NCBI GenBank assembly: GCA_017744915.1
Contig: JAGIAH010000001.1
Location: 186,001 to 250,000, forward strand
Reading direction: 5' to 3'
Origin: Agrobacterium tumefaciens
Lineage (GTDB): Bacteria > Pseudomonadota > Alphaproteobacteria > Rhizobiales > Rhizobiaceae
Length of the DNA: 64,000 nt
Shown piece by piece: positions 56,367 to 64,000 of the stretch (positions are counted from its first letter, which is position 1; every line of letters begins with the position of its first letter). The notes under the pieces are model-generated. The model ran no database searches, was not told the DNA's origin, and saw nothing but the letters and a program-made list of their open reading frames with translations. Position numbers and translations under genes: made by a program.

Positions 56367-57296
56367 TTAGTTCTTGGCCACGTAGTCCTTGACGTTTTCA
56401 GGCGTGACGAGCTGGAAGGGAATGTAGACCTTCTTCTCGATCTTGTCGCCCTTGACGAGCTTCAGCGCGGCATCGAGCGCGCCCTTGCCCTGTCCTGCGG
56501 CATCCTGGAAGACCGTAACGTCAAGATCGCCGGCCTGCATGGCGGCAAGCGCGTCCTGCGTCGCATCCACACCGGCGACGACATAATCCTTCATGTCCTT
56601 GCCCGCGGATTTCAGCGCCTGAAGGGCGCCGATGGCCATTTCGTCGTTGTTGGCGATGACGGCATTGAACTCGACGCCGCTGGAAAGCCAGTTGGTGACG
56701 AGGTCGGAACCCTGAGTGCGCTGCCAGTTTGCGGTCTGTTCTTCCACGATCGAAATACCCTTGCATTCGTCGGTTTTCAGAACATCGTGAACCGCCTGCG
56801 TGCGCATGCGAGCGCCCTGGTTGGACAATTCGCCCATCATGACGACGGCCTTGCCCTTGCCACCGAGAAGGCGGCAGACTTCCTTGGTTTCCAGCGTGCC
56901 GGCAACTGTTTCTTCAGAAGCCACAAATGCCTGGCCATCCGGCAGGCTGTCGACGTTCACCGGCTGGCGGTTGACGTAAACCAGCGGGATTTTCGCATCG
57001 GCGGCGAGCTTCGACATGGCCGCGGTCGCATCCGTATCGACCGGGTTGACGATGATCGCGTCGACCTTGGAAGCGATGAAATTCTGAATCTGGCTCTGCT
57101 GCTTGGCAACGTCGTTCTGCGCGTCCTCGACCTGCAGGGTGACGCCCTTCAGCTCCTTGGAATAATCCTGCATGCCGTTACGCAGCACGGTCAGGAAGTT
57201 GTCGTCGAACAGCGCCATCGAGACTCCAACGGTCTCCGCATGTGCCGCCGTGCCGAGAAGCACAGACATGGCTGCGCCGATGATAAGCTTCTTCAT
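56367..57296 (-). CDS. Ribose-type ABC sugar-binding protein (RbsB-like)
   Basis: 309 residues from the ATG at 57296; the frame upstream to 57488 runs through the promoter. A signal peptide of about 20 residues ends [12 protein letters not shown] family 2 motifs include [43 protein letters not shown] and [20 protein letters not shown]. It binds a monosaccharide in the periplasm. First gene of the operon. The sugar is not identifiable by eye. Confidence 0.9.
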   Translation of the reverse strand: MKKLIIGAAMSVLLGTAAHAETVGVSMALFDDNFLTVLRNGMQDYSKELKGVTLQVEDAQNDVAKQQSQIQNFIASKVDAIIVNPVDTDATAAMSKLAADAKIPLVYVNRQPVNVDSLPDGQAFVASEETVAGTLETKEVCRLLGGKGKAVVMMGELSNQGARMRTQAVHDVLKTDECKGISIVEEQTANWQRTQGSDLVTNWLSSGVEFNAVIANNDEMAIGALQALKSAGKDMKDYVVAGVDATQDALAAMQAGDLDVTVFQDAAGQGKGALDAALKLVKGDKIEKKVYIPFQLVTPENVKDYVAKN

Positions 57297-57422
57297 TTGT
57301 TTTTTCTCCTCCATGGCGTCCGGCGCCACCTCTCCCAGCCGGAAGCGAACCCGAGAGCCCGCCGCTACCTCCTCACATCCAGAAAACGGAATAATGAAAC
57401 CGATTTTCTGTTTGTTCGATAT

Positions 57423-57451
57423 ATTTATTCCATTTTTGGTCCGAACGTCAA
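57423..57451 (-). promoter_or_regulatory. Probable promoter of the Rbs-type operon
   Basis: On the minus strand TTGACG (57451-57446), 17 bp spacer, then ATAAAT (57428-57423) with further TATAT just downstream. Good match to a sigma70-type promoter, about 125 bp before the binding-protein start. Confidence 0.5.
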
Positions 57452-57495
57452 TGCTTTCTTCACGGCAGCGCCGCAAAGCGGCACACAAGGCGGTG

Positions 57496-57710
57496 ATGAA
57501 AGGTGTTTCCGCAAAGACAGATGCACCGCATTCCGCCTTGAGAATGCGGGATGCGCTTCAAATCCTTATGAAATTTTGTCGGAAGCCGCCGGAGGAGCCG
57601 CTGGGGAACTCAACGTTCCGCAGGCTGCGATGCCGCCTCGCAAACCCTATCGTAGGTTGCAGGCTGTTCTACGGGAGACGCAGACACGTCGAACAGGGAG
57701 AGCACCCTGA
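57496..57710 (+). pseudogene. Possible decayed IclR-type regulator fragment
   Basis: The ATG at 57496 encodes TDAPHSALRMRDALQIL, then a one-base shift near 57572 is needed to continue as ILSEAAGGAAGELNVPQAAM and PRKPYRRLQAVLRE before a stop at 57708. Together these resemble the start of IclR proteins (RALxIL-x-LLSEA...LPKSTxYRLLQALL). Only the DNA-binding part would remain. The match is by eye and weak in places. Confidence 0.35.
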
Positions 57711-57745
57711 CGTTCAAACATCCCGGAATGGGCGGTGAGATTCCA

Positions 57746-57766
57746 TTTCGGAAACCTGTTCCGAAA
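57746..57766. promoter_or_regulatory. Inverted repeat, operator-like
   Basis: TTTCGGAA-N5-TTCCGAAA, perfect 8-bp arms. It is not part of a T-tract terminator. Such a site fits a dimeric regulator; it would be orphaned if the adjacent IclR-like gene is dead. Confidence 0.45.
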
Positions 57767-57779
57767 GTTCTATTGCGAA

Positions 57780-57806
57780 CGCCGCGCGGGGGTGATCCGC
57801 GCGGCG
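57780..57806 (-). terminator. GC hairpin at the end of the sugar-acid operon
   Basis: CGCCGCGCGG (57780-57789) pairs perfectly with CCGCGCGGCG (57797-57806) around a 7-base loop, 22 bp after the RraA-like stop. T tract is poor, so termination strength is uncertain. Confidence 0.6.
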
Positions 57807-57828
57807 AAAGCCTTGGCTGGCTTTGGGC

Positions 57829-58539
57829 TCAGCGGTTGTTCTTCTTGCGCCATTCGGCAAAGGCCGTCTGGTGCTCTTCCTTCGTGCAGGGATAAAGCCC
57901 GATGATGGTCTGGCCCGCCTTGACCTGCTCCACCACGAAGTCCTCATAAGCCGTCATTTCCACCGCTTCCGTCGCCACTTCATCGGCAATGCCGGCGGGG
58001 ATGACGATGACGCAATCCGCATCGCCGACGATGATGTCTCCGGGGAAAACCGGCGCATCACCGCAGCCAATCGGGCCGTTGATCTCGATCGCCTCGTGTT
58101 TGGTGAGGTTGGTCGGGCTGGAGGGCCGGGTGTGGTAGGCCGGAATATCCAGCTCGGCGATGGTGGCCGCATCACGGAAACCACCGTCGGAAACGATGCC
58201 GGCACCGCCGCGAACCATCAGGCGCGTGACCAGAATATCGCCGGCCGAGGCGGCAGTGGCGTCCTTGCGGCTGTCCATGACGAGCACATGGCCCGGCGGG
58301 CAGGTTTCGATGGCGACGCGCTGCGGATGGGCGGGATTGCGGAATTCGACAAGCTGGTTGCGGTCTTCGCGGGCCGGCATGTAGCGCAGGGTAAAGGCCG
58401 GGCCCACCATGTTCTTGCCCTTGTAACCGAGCGGGCGCACGCCCTGGATGACCTGGTTTCGCAGGCCGCGCTTGTAGAGCGCCGTCGCCAGCGTGGCGAC
58501 GGAAATCGTCAACAGTTTTTCGCGCGTTTCATTGTTCAT
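57829..58539 (-). CDS. RraA-like aldolase/decarboxylase family protein
   Basis: 236 residues, with GAGGAG before the ATG at 58539. The RraA/HMG-aldolase fold is shown by GPAFTLRYMP, AGDILVTRLMVRGGAGIVSD followed by GGFRD (the conserved Arg-Asp), and PGDIIVGDADCVIVIPAGIA. True RNase E inhibitors are about 160 residues; this longer type cleaves 4-hydroxy-2-oxo acids or decarboxylates oxaloacetate, using a divalent metal. It is last in an operon with a dehydratase and a uronate-dehydrogenase-like enzyme, which suggests a role in cleaving a keto-sugar acid. Confidence 0.85.
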   Translation of the reverse strand: MNNETREKLLTISVATLATALYKRGLRNQVIQGVRPLGYKGKNMVGPAFTLRYMPAREDRNQLVEFRNPAHPQRVAIETCPPGHVLVMDSRKDATAASAGDILVTRLMVRGGAGIVSDGGFRDAATIAELDIPAYHTRPSSPTNLTKHEAIEINGPIGCGDAPVFPGDIIVGDADCVIVIPAGIADEVATEAVEMTAYEDFVVEQVKAGQTIIGLYPCTKEEHQTAFAEWRKKNNR

Positions 58540-58572
58540 GTCTGTCTCCTCGCAATGGCGGATAAATGCGTT

Positions 58573-59370
58573 TCAGGTTCTGTGAATGGGCTCGTCGATA
58601 AAAACGCCGCCCTGATATTTCGCGATCGCGGCCTCCGGATCGGGGCGCGGCACATCGCGTTCGATTTCCGCCCGGTAGTGTGCGGCGTTATCGCGACGCT
58701 GCCAGCCGAGAAAATCGACATGGGAATTATCCCACCAGCTGTCGTCATTGGCCGAAACGCCCCAGATGACCGGGCAGCCGAGTTTCGGCACACAGAAGGT
58801 CGCCTCGATCAGCGAGACGAAGTCGCCGTAGCTGAGCCAGGTCGACAACATCCGCCAGTTGGTGGGTTTTTCTTCGCAGGAACCGATGCGGACAATCGCC
58901 GTCTCCTGGCCGAACTTGGAATGGTAAAGGCTCGCCATCGCCTCGCCGAAAATCTTCGAGACGCCATAAAGGCCATCCGGCAGAAAGGGTGTCTCGGGCG
59001 CAAGCTGCTTGCCCTGCGGATGATAACCGATCGTGTGGTTGCTGGAGGCGAAAAGAATACGCGGCATGCCGTTCAGCCGTGCGGCCTCGTAGAGATTATA
59101 AACCCCACGCAGATTGGCAGCCTCGATCGGATCGAACGCCCTCTCGACGGAAACGCCGCCGAGATGGACGATGCCATCGCAATCCTTGACGAGATCATGC
59201 ACCGCCTGCTCGTCTTCCAGTGCGCAGGAAACGAGTTCCTCGTGAGGGGCTGGCGTACCGAGATCAACGACATCGGAAAGGCGGATGGTCTCGGCGACAT
59301 GGCCAAGCCGTCCGCGCAGCATGCTGCCCAGCTTGCCGCCGGCACCGGTGATGAGCAATCGCTTCAACAT
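58573..59370 (-). CDS. Uronate-dehydrogenase-like NAD-dependent SDR
   Basis: 265 residues, with AAGGA before the ATG. The extended SDR has LLITGAGGKLGSMLRGRL (5-22), ASSNHTIGYH (109-118) and catalytic Y135-x3-K139 in GLYGVSKIFGE. It follows the known Agrobacterium uronate dehydrogenase closely in sequence, including CDGIVHLGGVSVE, IVRIGSCEEKP and NDDSWWDNSH, but is clearly a diverged paralogue. It probably oxidises a uronic acid or similar aldose to the lactone with NAD. Operon partners are the IlvD-type dehydratase and RraA-like protein. Confidence 0.87.
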   Translation of the reverse strand: MLKRLLITGAGGKLGSMLRGRLGHVAETIRLSDVVDLGTPAPHEELVSCALEDEQAVHDLVKDCDGIVHLGGVSVERAFDPIEAANLRGVYNLYEAARLNGMPRILFASSNHTIGYHPQGKQLAPETPFLPDGLYGVSKIFGEAMASLYHSKFGQETAIVRIGSCEEKPTNWRMLSTWLSYGDFVSLIEATFCVPKLGCPVIWGVSANDDSWWDNSHVDFLGWQRRDNAAHYRAEIERDVPRPDPEAAIAKYQGGVFIDEPIHRT

Positions 59371-59379
59371 GTCGCGTCC

Positions 59380-61104
59380 TTAGAAAATATCCGGCTCGCC
59401 GGCGGTGCGGCCGAAATCCGTCTGCAGGAAGTCGAAGTCACAGCCCTGATCGGCCTGGGTAACATGCTTGGAGAAGAGATAACCATAACCACGTTCATAC
59501 CGCGGTGCCGGCGCCTGCCACGCCGCCCGGCGGCGGGCGATTTCCTCTTCACTGACCAGCATGTCGAGACGACGCTGCGGCAGGTCGAGGCGCACGATAT
59601 CGCCGGTTTTCAGGAGCGCAAGCGGGCCGCCGACAAAGCTTTCCGGCGCGACATGCAGCACGCAGGCACCGTAGGACGTGCCGGACATGCGGGCATCGGA
59701 AATACGCACCATATCACGGTGGCCCTTCTTGATCAGTGCCTTGGGGATCGGCAACATGCCCCACTCGGGAAAACCGGGGCCACCGAGCGGGCCGGCATTG
59801 CGCAGCACCAGAACATGATCCGGCGTGACATCGAGGTTCTCGTCGTCGATGGCTTCCTTCATCTCCGGATAGCTGTCGAAGACCAGCGCCGGGCCTTCGT
59901 GAACATGATATTTCGGATCGCAGGCGGCGGGCTTGATGACGGCGCCGTCAGGGCAGAGATTGCCGCGCAACACCGCAAGCGAGCCTTCCGCATAGACGGG
60001 ATTATCGAGCGAGCGGATAACGTCGTCGTTATAGACCTTCGCGCCTTCGAGATTTTCGCCCATGCTGCGACCGGTCACGGTCAGCGCCGAACAGTCGAGA
60101 CGGCTTTCAAGCTGCTTCATCAGCGCCCGCAGGCCACCGGCGTAATAGAAGTCCTCCATCAGATAGTCTTTGCCGGAGGGGCGGACATTGGCAATCAGCG
60201 GCGTGACCCGGCCAAGTTCATCCAGCTCATCCAGCGTCATCGGCACGCCGGCGCGGCGGGCCATGGCGATCAGGTGCACAACGGCATTGGTGGAGCAGCC
60301 AGTCGCCATGGCGACGATGGCGGCATTGCGAAATGCGTTCGCGGTGAGGATACGGTCCGGCGTCAATTCCTCGCCCACCATCTCCACGATACGCCGGCCG
60401 CAACCTGCCGACATGCGCTGGTGTTCCGCATCAACCGCCGGGATGGAGGATGCGCCCGGCAGGGTGAGGCCAAGCGCGTCCGTGATAGCAGTCATGGTCG
60501 AGGCGGTGCCCATGGTCATGCAGACACCGGCAGAGCGGGCGATGCCACCCTGTACGCCGCGCCACTCCTCGTCGGTGACGTTACCGGCGCGGCGCTCGTC
60601 CCAATATTTCCAGGCATCCGAACCGGAACCCAACACCTTACCGGCATAATTGCCGCGCAGCATCGGGCCGGCGGGCAGATAGATCATCGGCACACCGGCT
60701 GAGATCGCACCCATGACGAGGCCCGGCGTCGTCTTGTCGCAACCGCCCATCAGCACCACGCCGTCGAGCGGATGCGAGCGGATCATCTCCTCCGTCTCCA
60801 TCGCCAGCATGTTGCGGTAAAGCATCGATGTCGGCTTGGTGAAGCTCTCGTCCACCGAGAGCGACGGCATTTCGACAGGGAAACCGCCGGCCTGTAGCAC
60901 GCCACGTTTCACATCCTTCACCCGTTCGGGGAAATGCGAGTGACAAGTGTTCAGCTCCGACCAGGTGTTGAGGATACCGATGACGGGTTTGCCGACAAAA
61001 TCCTCCTCCGCATAACCGAGCTGCATCATGCGCGAGCGGTGGCCGAAGCTGCGCAGGTCGTCGGGGGCGAACCAGCGGTCGGAGCGGAGTTTTTTATCGG
61101 TCAT
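59380..61104 (-). CDS. IlvD/Edd-family sugar-acid dehydratase
   Basis: 574 residues, with AGGA before the ATG. The three cluster cysteines expected for the [2Fe-2S] arabinonate/xylonate dehydratase branch are visible: C54 (LNTCHSHF), C122 (GGCDKTTPG) and C195 (SAGVCMTMGT). NTWSELN, ISDARMSGTSYGACVLHVAP and the catalytic-serine region are also conserved. It converts an aldonate or related acid to a 2-keto-3-deoxy acid. It is adjacent to a uronate-dehydrogenase-like gene, so an acid derived from a uronate or pentose is likely. Substrate not resolved. Confidence 0.9.
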   Translation of the reverse strand: MTDKKLRSDRWFAPDDLRSFGHRSRMMQLGYAEEDFVGKPVIGILNTWSELNTCHSHFPERVKDVKRGVLQAGGFPVEMPSLSVDESFTKPTSMLYRNMLAMETEEMIRSHPLDGVVLMGGCDKTTPGLVMGAISAGVPMIYLPAGPMLRGNYAGKVLGSGSDAWKYWDERRAGNVTDEEWRGVQGGIARSAGVCMTMGTASTMTAITDALGLTLPGASSIPAVDAEHQRMSAGCGRRIVEMVGEELTPDRILTANAFRNAAIVAMATGCSTNAVVHLIAMARRAGVPMTLDELDELGRVTPLIANVRPSGKDYLMEDFYYAGGLRALMKQLESRLDCSALTVTGRSMGENLEGAKVYNDDVIRSLDNPVYAEGSLAVLRGNLCPDGAVIKPAACDPKYHVHEGPALVFDSYPEMKEAIDDENLDVTPDHVLVLRNAGPLGGPGFPEWGMLPIPKALIKKGHRDMVRISDARMSGTSYGACVLHVAPESFVGGPLALLKTGDIVRLDLPQRRLDMLVSEEEIARRRAAWQAPAPRYERGYGYLFSKHVTQADQGCDFDFLQTDFGRTAGEPDIF

Positions 61105-61141
61105 GTCAATGGTCCTGCGTTGCGGGTTGCACCTAAGGCTG

Positions 61142-62221
61142 TCAGTCCTGCCGGAGCGTCAGCCCGCTCGTCGTATCGAAAAGATGAATGTGTTCCAGCG
61201 GTGCCGACAGGCGGATGACTTCGTCCGCCGATGTCGAGGTCTGGCCGGAAAGATGCAGCGTCACCCGGGTGCCATCACCGAGAGTGCCGTAAAGATAGGA
61301 TTCGCCACCCAGCTGTTCGGCGGTGCGCACAGACATGGTCAATGCACCTTCGCCACCCGCCTGCACATGGTTCGGGCGGATGCCGAGTGTCACTTTCTGA
61401 CCGGGCTTGTAGGCAAAACCGGTCTGCGGCAGCGGGATCAGTTCGCCCGTTGCGATCTTGAGCGACGGCGTTGCATCAGAAGTTACTTCGCCAGCAAAGA
61501 AGTTCATCTTCGGCGAACCGATAAAGCCCGCCACGAAGAGGTTGGCCGGGCGATTATAAAGATCGAGCGGCACGCCGAACTGTTCGAGCTTGCCGGCGCG
61601 CAGAACGGCGATCTTGTCGGCCATGGTCATGGCCTCCACCTGATCGTGCGTAACATAGATCATGGTATTGCCGAGCCGCCGGTGCAGGCTGGAAATCTCG
61701 CCGCGCATATCGACGCGCAGCTCCGCATCGAGGTTGGAAAGCGGCTCGTCGAAGAGGAACACACGCGGCTCACGCACCACGGCACGGCCGATGGCGACGC
61801 GCTGACGCTGGCCACCCGACAGATCCTTCGGACGACGCTCCAGAAGCTGGTCGATCTGCAGCATCTTGGCGACCTGGTTGATCTTCTCGGCTATGTCCTT
61901 CTTGGGGGTGCCGATGTTTTCAAGCCCGAAAGAGAGGTTTTCGCGCACGGTCATATGCGGATAAAGCGCATAGGACTGGAACACCATGGCAAGGCCACGG
62001 TCCGCGGCCGGCACCGTGTTGACCACGTCGCCGCCGATGACGATATCGCCGCCGCTCAGTTCCTCGAGACCCGAGATCATGCGCAACAAGGTTGACTTGC
62101 CGCAGCCGGAAGGGCCGACGAAGACGCAGAATTCGCCGTGCTTGATATCGAGATCGACACCCTTGATCACGTCGAGGGCACCATATGTCTTTTTGACCTG
62201 ACGAAGCTGAATACTTGCCAT
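61142..62221 (-). CDS. ABC sugar transporter ATPase (UgpC/MalK-like)
   Basis: 359 residues from the ATG at 62221, with GGGAGG upstream; a frame to 62266 only adds leader. Walker A GPSGCGKST (36-44), LSGGQRQR, VFLFDEPLSNLDAELRVDMR and YVTHDQVEAMTMADKI are present, then a TOBE region with IRPNHV. It serves the two permeases encoded just upstream. Confidence 0.92.
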   Translation of the reverse strand: MASIQLRQVKKTYGALDVIKGVDLDIKHGEFCVFVGPSGCGKSTLLRMISGLEELSGGDIVIGGDVVNTVPAADRGLAMVFQSYALYPHMTVRENLSFGLENIGTPKKDIAEKINQVAKMLQIDQLLERRPKDLSGGQRQRVAIGRAVVREPRVFLFDEPLSNLDAELRVDMRGEISSLHRRLGNTMIYVTHDQVEAMTMADKIAVLRAGKLEQFGVPLDLYNRPANLFVAGFIGSPKMNFFAGEVTSDATPSLKIATGELIPLPQTGFAYKPGQKVTLGIRPNHVQAGGEGALTMSVRTAEQLGGESYLYGTLGDGTRVTLHLSGQTSTSADEVIRLSAPLEHIHLFDTTSGLTLRQD

Positions 62222-62243
62222 TGTCGTGTTTCCTCCCTGAGGA

Positions 62244-63287
62244 TTATTTGCCGCCCGTCGATGCAATGCCGGTGGCGATGTATTTTTGCAGGAACATGAA
62301 AACCAGCGCGATCGGGGCGAGTGTCAGCACCGTCATGGCCAGAAGATTGCTCCATTCCGTCGTCATCTCCCCCTGGAAGGAGTTGAGCGCCAGCTGCAGG
62401 GTGAAGTTGTCGTTGCGGGTCAGCACGATCAGCGGCCAGAGGAAGTCGTTCCAGCGCCACATGATCGCAAGGATCGCCAGAACCGCGAGAGCCGGGGCCG
62501 AGAGCGGCAGGATGATGCGCCAGTAGATCTTCCACTCGCTGGCCTTGTCCATGCGCGCCGCATCGAGGATTTCATCCGGGATCGTCAGCATATATTGCCT
62601 GAGCAGGAAGACGCCGGTCGGTGTCGCCGCACCCGGAATGATGACGCCCCAGAGACTGTTGATCATGCCGAGCTGGCTGGTGATGAGGAACAGCGGCACG
62701 AGCACGACGGTCTGCGGGATCATCAATGTGCCGACGACCAGCGCCAGCACCACGCCCCTGCCCTTGAACTGATACTTCGAGAGCGCGAAGGCCGCCATGG
62801 AATTGACGATCAGCATGATGAGGGTGGAGGTCACCGTGATGAAGGTCGAGTTCCAGAAATAGAGCGGGAAATTGAAACGCTGGAAAAGCTCGGTGTAGTT
62901 TTCCGTCGCGAGCGCCACCTTTTCGGCCGGCTTCAGCTCGTTGAACGGCATCTTCAGCACTTCCGCCGGCTTGGCAGGGTCGACCACCTGGGCCACGAGG
63001 CCGATGCGGCGCACCATGCCGAGCTTGCGGCCATCCTTGTCGACATAAGCCGGCAGCGGCGCTGCCTGCCCATCCACCACCACGGTTTCCTGCGTATAGG
63101 GCAGAAGGCGCGGCGGAAAGCGCTGGAGATCGGCTTCCGTCTTGAACGAAGAGAGCACGAGCCAGACGACGGGACCGAACATCATCAGCACGGCCACGCC
63201 GAGATAGGCGTAGGACAGCCAGTCGGTCCAGTGCAGCTTGCCGTTGCGGCCGCGGGTACGGGTCAGAAATGCGCCAATCCTAGCCAT
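62244..63287 (-). CDS. ABC sugar transporter permease (MalG-like, with periplasmic insertion)
   Basis: 347 residues, about 70 longer than a typical MalG. The excess is a hydrophilic insertion at about 50-135 between the first two helices (PYTQETVVVDGQAAPLPAYV and following), probably periplasmic. The remainder has five more helices and the EAA loop DEILDAARMDKASEWKIYWR then ILPLSAP. Its start overlaps the upstream permease by 8 bp. Confidence 0.9.
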   Translation of the reverse strand: MARIGAFLTRTRGRNGKLHWTDWLSYAYLGVAVLMMFGPVVWLVLSSFKTEADLQRFPPRLLPYTQETVVVDGQAAPLPAYVDKDGRKLGMVRRIGLVAQVVDPAKPAEVLKMPFNELKPAEKVALATENYTELFQRFNFPLYFWNSTFITVTSTLIMLIVNSMAAFALSKYQFKGRGVVLALVVGTLMIPQTVVLVPLFLITSQLGMINSLWGVIIPGAATPTGVFLLRQYMLTIPDEILDAARMDKASEWKIYWRIILPLSAPALAVLAILAIMWRWNDFLWPLIVLTRNDNFTLQLALNSFQGEMTTEWSNLLAMTVLTLAPIALVFMFLQKYIATGIASTGGK

Positions 63288-64000
63288 CGACCTTGCTCCT
63301 GTTTGCCCGGAATTGCAGGGCGGTCAGCACCACGAGCACCACGGCGAGCAGCAGCGAAGCGGCAGCCGCAAGGCCGAAATTGCGGGGCGTCCCGGCAAAG
63401 CCGGTCTGATAGATGAACTGAATGATGAAGGTGGTCGCCGAACCCGGGCCGCCACCCGTGAAGGCAAAGACTTCATCGAAGGTCTGCACACCCTTGATGA
63501 GTGACAGGACAAGAACGACGAGCATGGTGGGTGCGAGCAGCGGCAGGGTGATGCGCCTGAAGATGCGCCACGGGCTTGCCTTGTCGAGCTGCGCCGCCTC
63601 GTAGACATCACGCGGGATCGCCTGCAGGCCGGCCAGAAGAATGAGCGTGTAGAAGCCCATATGCGCCCAGACCGACAGAAAGACGGACCAGCCGAAGGCA
63701 AGATTGGCTTCGAGCAGCCAGTCCACCGAACCGAGGCCGAGCCCCTCCATCGCCGCATTGAGAACGCCGAAACGCTGGAGAATCCACTTCCAGATCAGCG
63801 CGACAACGACGGGCGACAGCAGAACCGGGAAGAAGAACACCGCGCGGAAGAAACCCCGAGCCCGGATATCGCGGTTGAGGACGATGGCCGTGATCAGCGA
63901 AAAACCGACCATGAAACCCACCTGTAGCACCACGAAGAACAGCGTGTTCCAGACGGAGCGCCAGAACAGGTCGCGCTGACAGGAATTGGGGTCAAGGTAA
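63280..64000 (-). CDS. ABC sugar transporter permease (MalF-like), N-terminus outside window
   Basis: The frame is open to the right edge: before the first internal start at 63933 it reads YLDPNSCQRDLFWRSVWNTL, so the real start lies beyond 64000. At least 239 residues are present, with helices at VVLQVGFMVGFSLITAIVL and GFFRAVFFFPVLLSPVVVAL and the EAA loop DVYEAAQLDKASPWRIFRRI. The binding-protein gene is not in the window and is expected just upstream. Confidence 0.88.
   Translation of the reverse strand, partial: YLDPNSCQRDLFWRSVWNTLFFVVLQVGFMVGFSLITAIVLNRDIRARGFFRAVFFFPVLLSPVVVALIWKWILQRFGVLNAAMEGLGLGSVDWLLEANLAFGWSVFLSVWAHMGFYTLILLAGLQAIPRDVYEAAQLDKASPWRIFRRITLPLLAPTMLVVLVLSLIKGVQTFDEVFAFTGGGPGSATTFIIQFIYQTGFAGTPRNFGLAAAASLLLAVVLVVLTALQFRANRSKVDG

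Larger units (their letters stand above)
57297..57828. other. Spacer between the Rbs-type and sugar-acid operons
   Basis: 532 bp without an intact gene. From left to right it holds the binding-protein leader and promoter (57423-57451), a probable decayed IclR-type regulator (57496-57710), an inverted repeat (57746-57766) and a GC hairpin ending the sugar-acid operon (57780-57806). Confidence 0.6.

Noticed and set aside
57823-60702. A 959-codon open frame on the plus strand
   Set aside because: It lies opposite the RraA-like, uronate-dehydrogenase-like and dehydratase genes, which have full family motifs. Its product has no recognisable domain and is the usual high-GC antisense shadow.

Overview
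The window reads as a chromosome-scale replicon of a Rhizobiales bacterium, most likely Agrobacterium/Rhizobium. The evidence is high GC with strong codon bias, exoYFQ-type exopolysaccharide genes, a complete thuR-thuEFGKAB trehalose-type locus, a YafK-type and a YkuD-type L,D-transpeptidase side by side, many solute-uptake operons, a hybrid malic enzyme and an aa3 oxidase subunit IV. I see no rRNA, tRNA, CRISPR array, prophage or insertion sequence. The species assignment is inference.

Layout. 1-2975 (minus): exoQ (cut by the left edge), exoF and exoY, in exoY>exoF>exoQ transcription order. 3595-5624: a cupin-HTH regulator divergent from an omega-aminotransferase. 5770-7590: a membrane chemoreceptor. 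7689-9549: two L,D-transpeptidase-fold lipoproteins. 9673-11476: a truncated dehydrogenase, small rhizobial proteins and a 3-methyladenine glycosylase. 11650-19004: thuR divergent from thuEFGKAB (ABC uptake plus sugar oxidation), with two operator-like palindromes. 19183-21001: queCDE for queuosine precursor synthesis, preceded by a sequence that matches a preQ1-I riboswitch closely. 21245-21545: two overlapping small membrane-protein genes. 21638-27923 (minus): a second sugar ABC operon with an epimerase-like and a dehydrogenase-like enzyme and two copies of a palindromic operator.

28145-36813 holds a CPBP-type membrane protease, manC, PQQ glucose dehydrogenase (gcd), a LysR regulator with an LTTR box, and malic enzyme. 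37093-43242 is a polar amino-acid-type ABC transporter followed by an MmgE/PrpD protein and an FMN monooxygenase. This gene set resembles the Bacillus yxe operon for S-(2-succino)cysteine and is the best candidate here for an undescribed catabolic system. 43275-48462: a PIMT-like methyltransferase, a soluble PAS chemoreceptor, a DadA-like oxidoreductase, a secreted hypothetical protein and oxidase subunit IV. 48876-52398: a TakP-like TRAP transporter whose binding-protein gene faces the two membrane-subunit genes.

52693-53448 is a PuuD-like glutamine-amidotransferase-fold hydrolase. 53523-57296 (minus) is an Rbs-type sugar transporter. It lies next to what looks like a decayed IclR regulator. 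57829-64000 (minus, running off the right edge) is an ABC transporter joined to an IlvD/Edd dehydratase, a uronate-dehydrogenase-like enzyme and an RraA-like aldolase, probably a sugar-acid catabolic operon. A recurrent design feature is that all four ABC operons whose binding-protein gene lies in the window carry strong hairpins directly after that gene.
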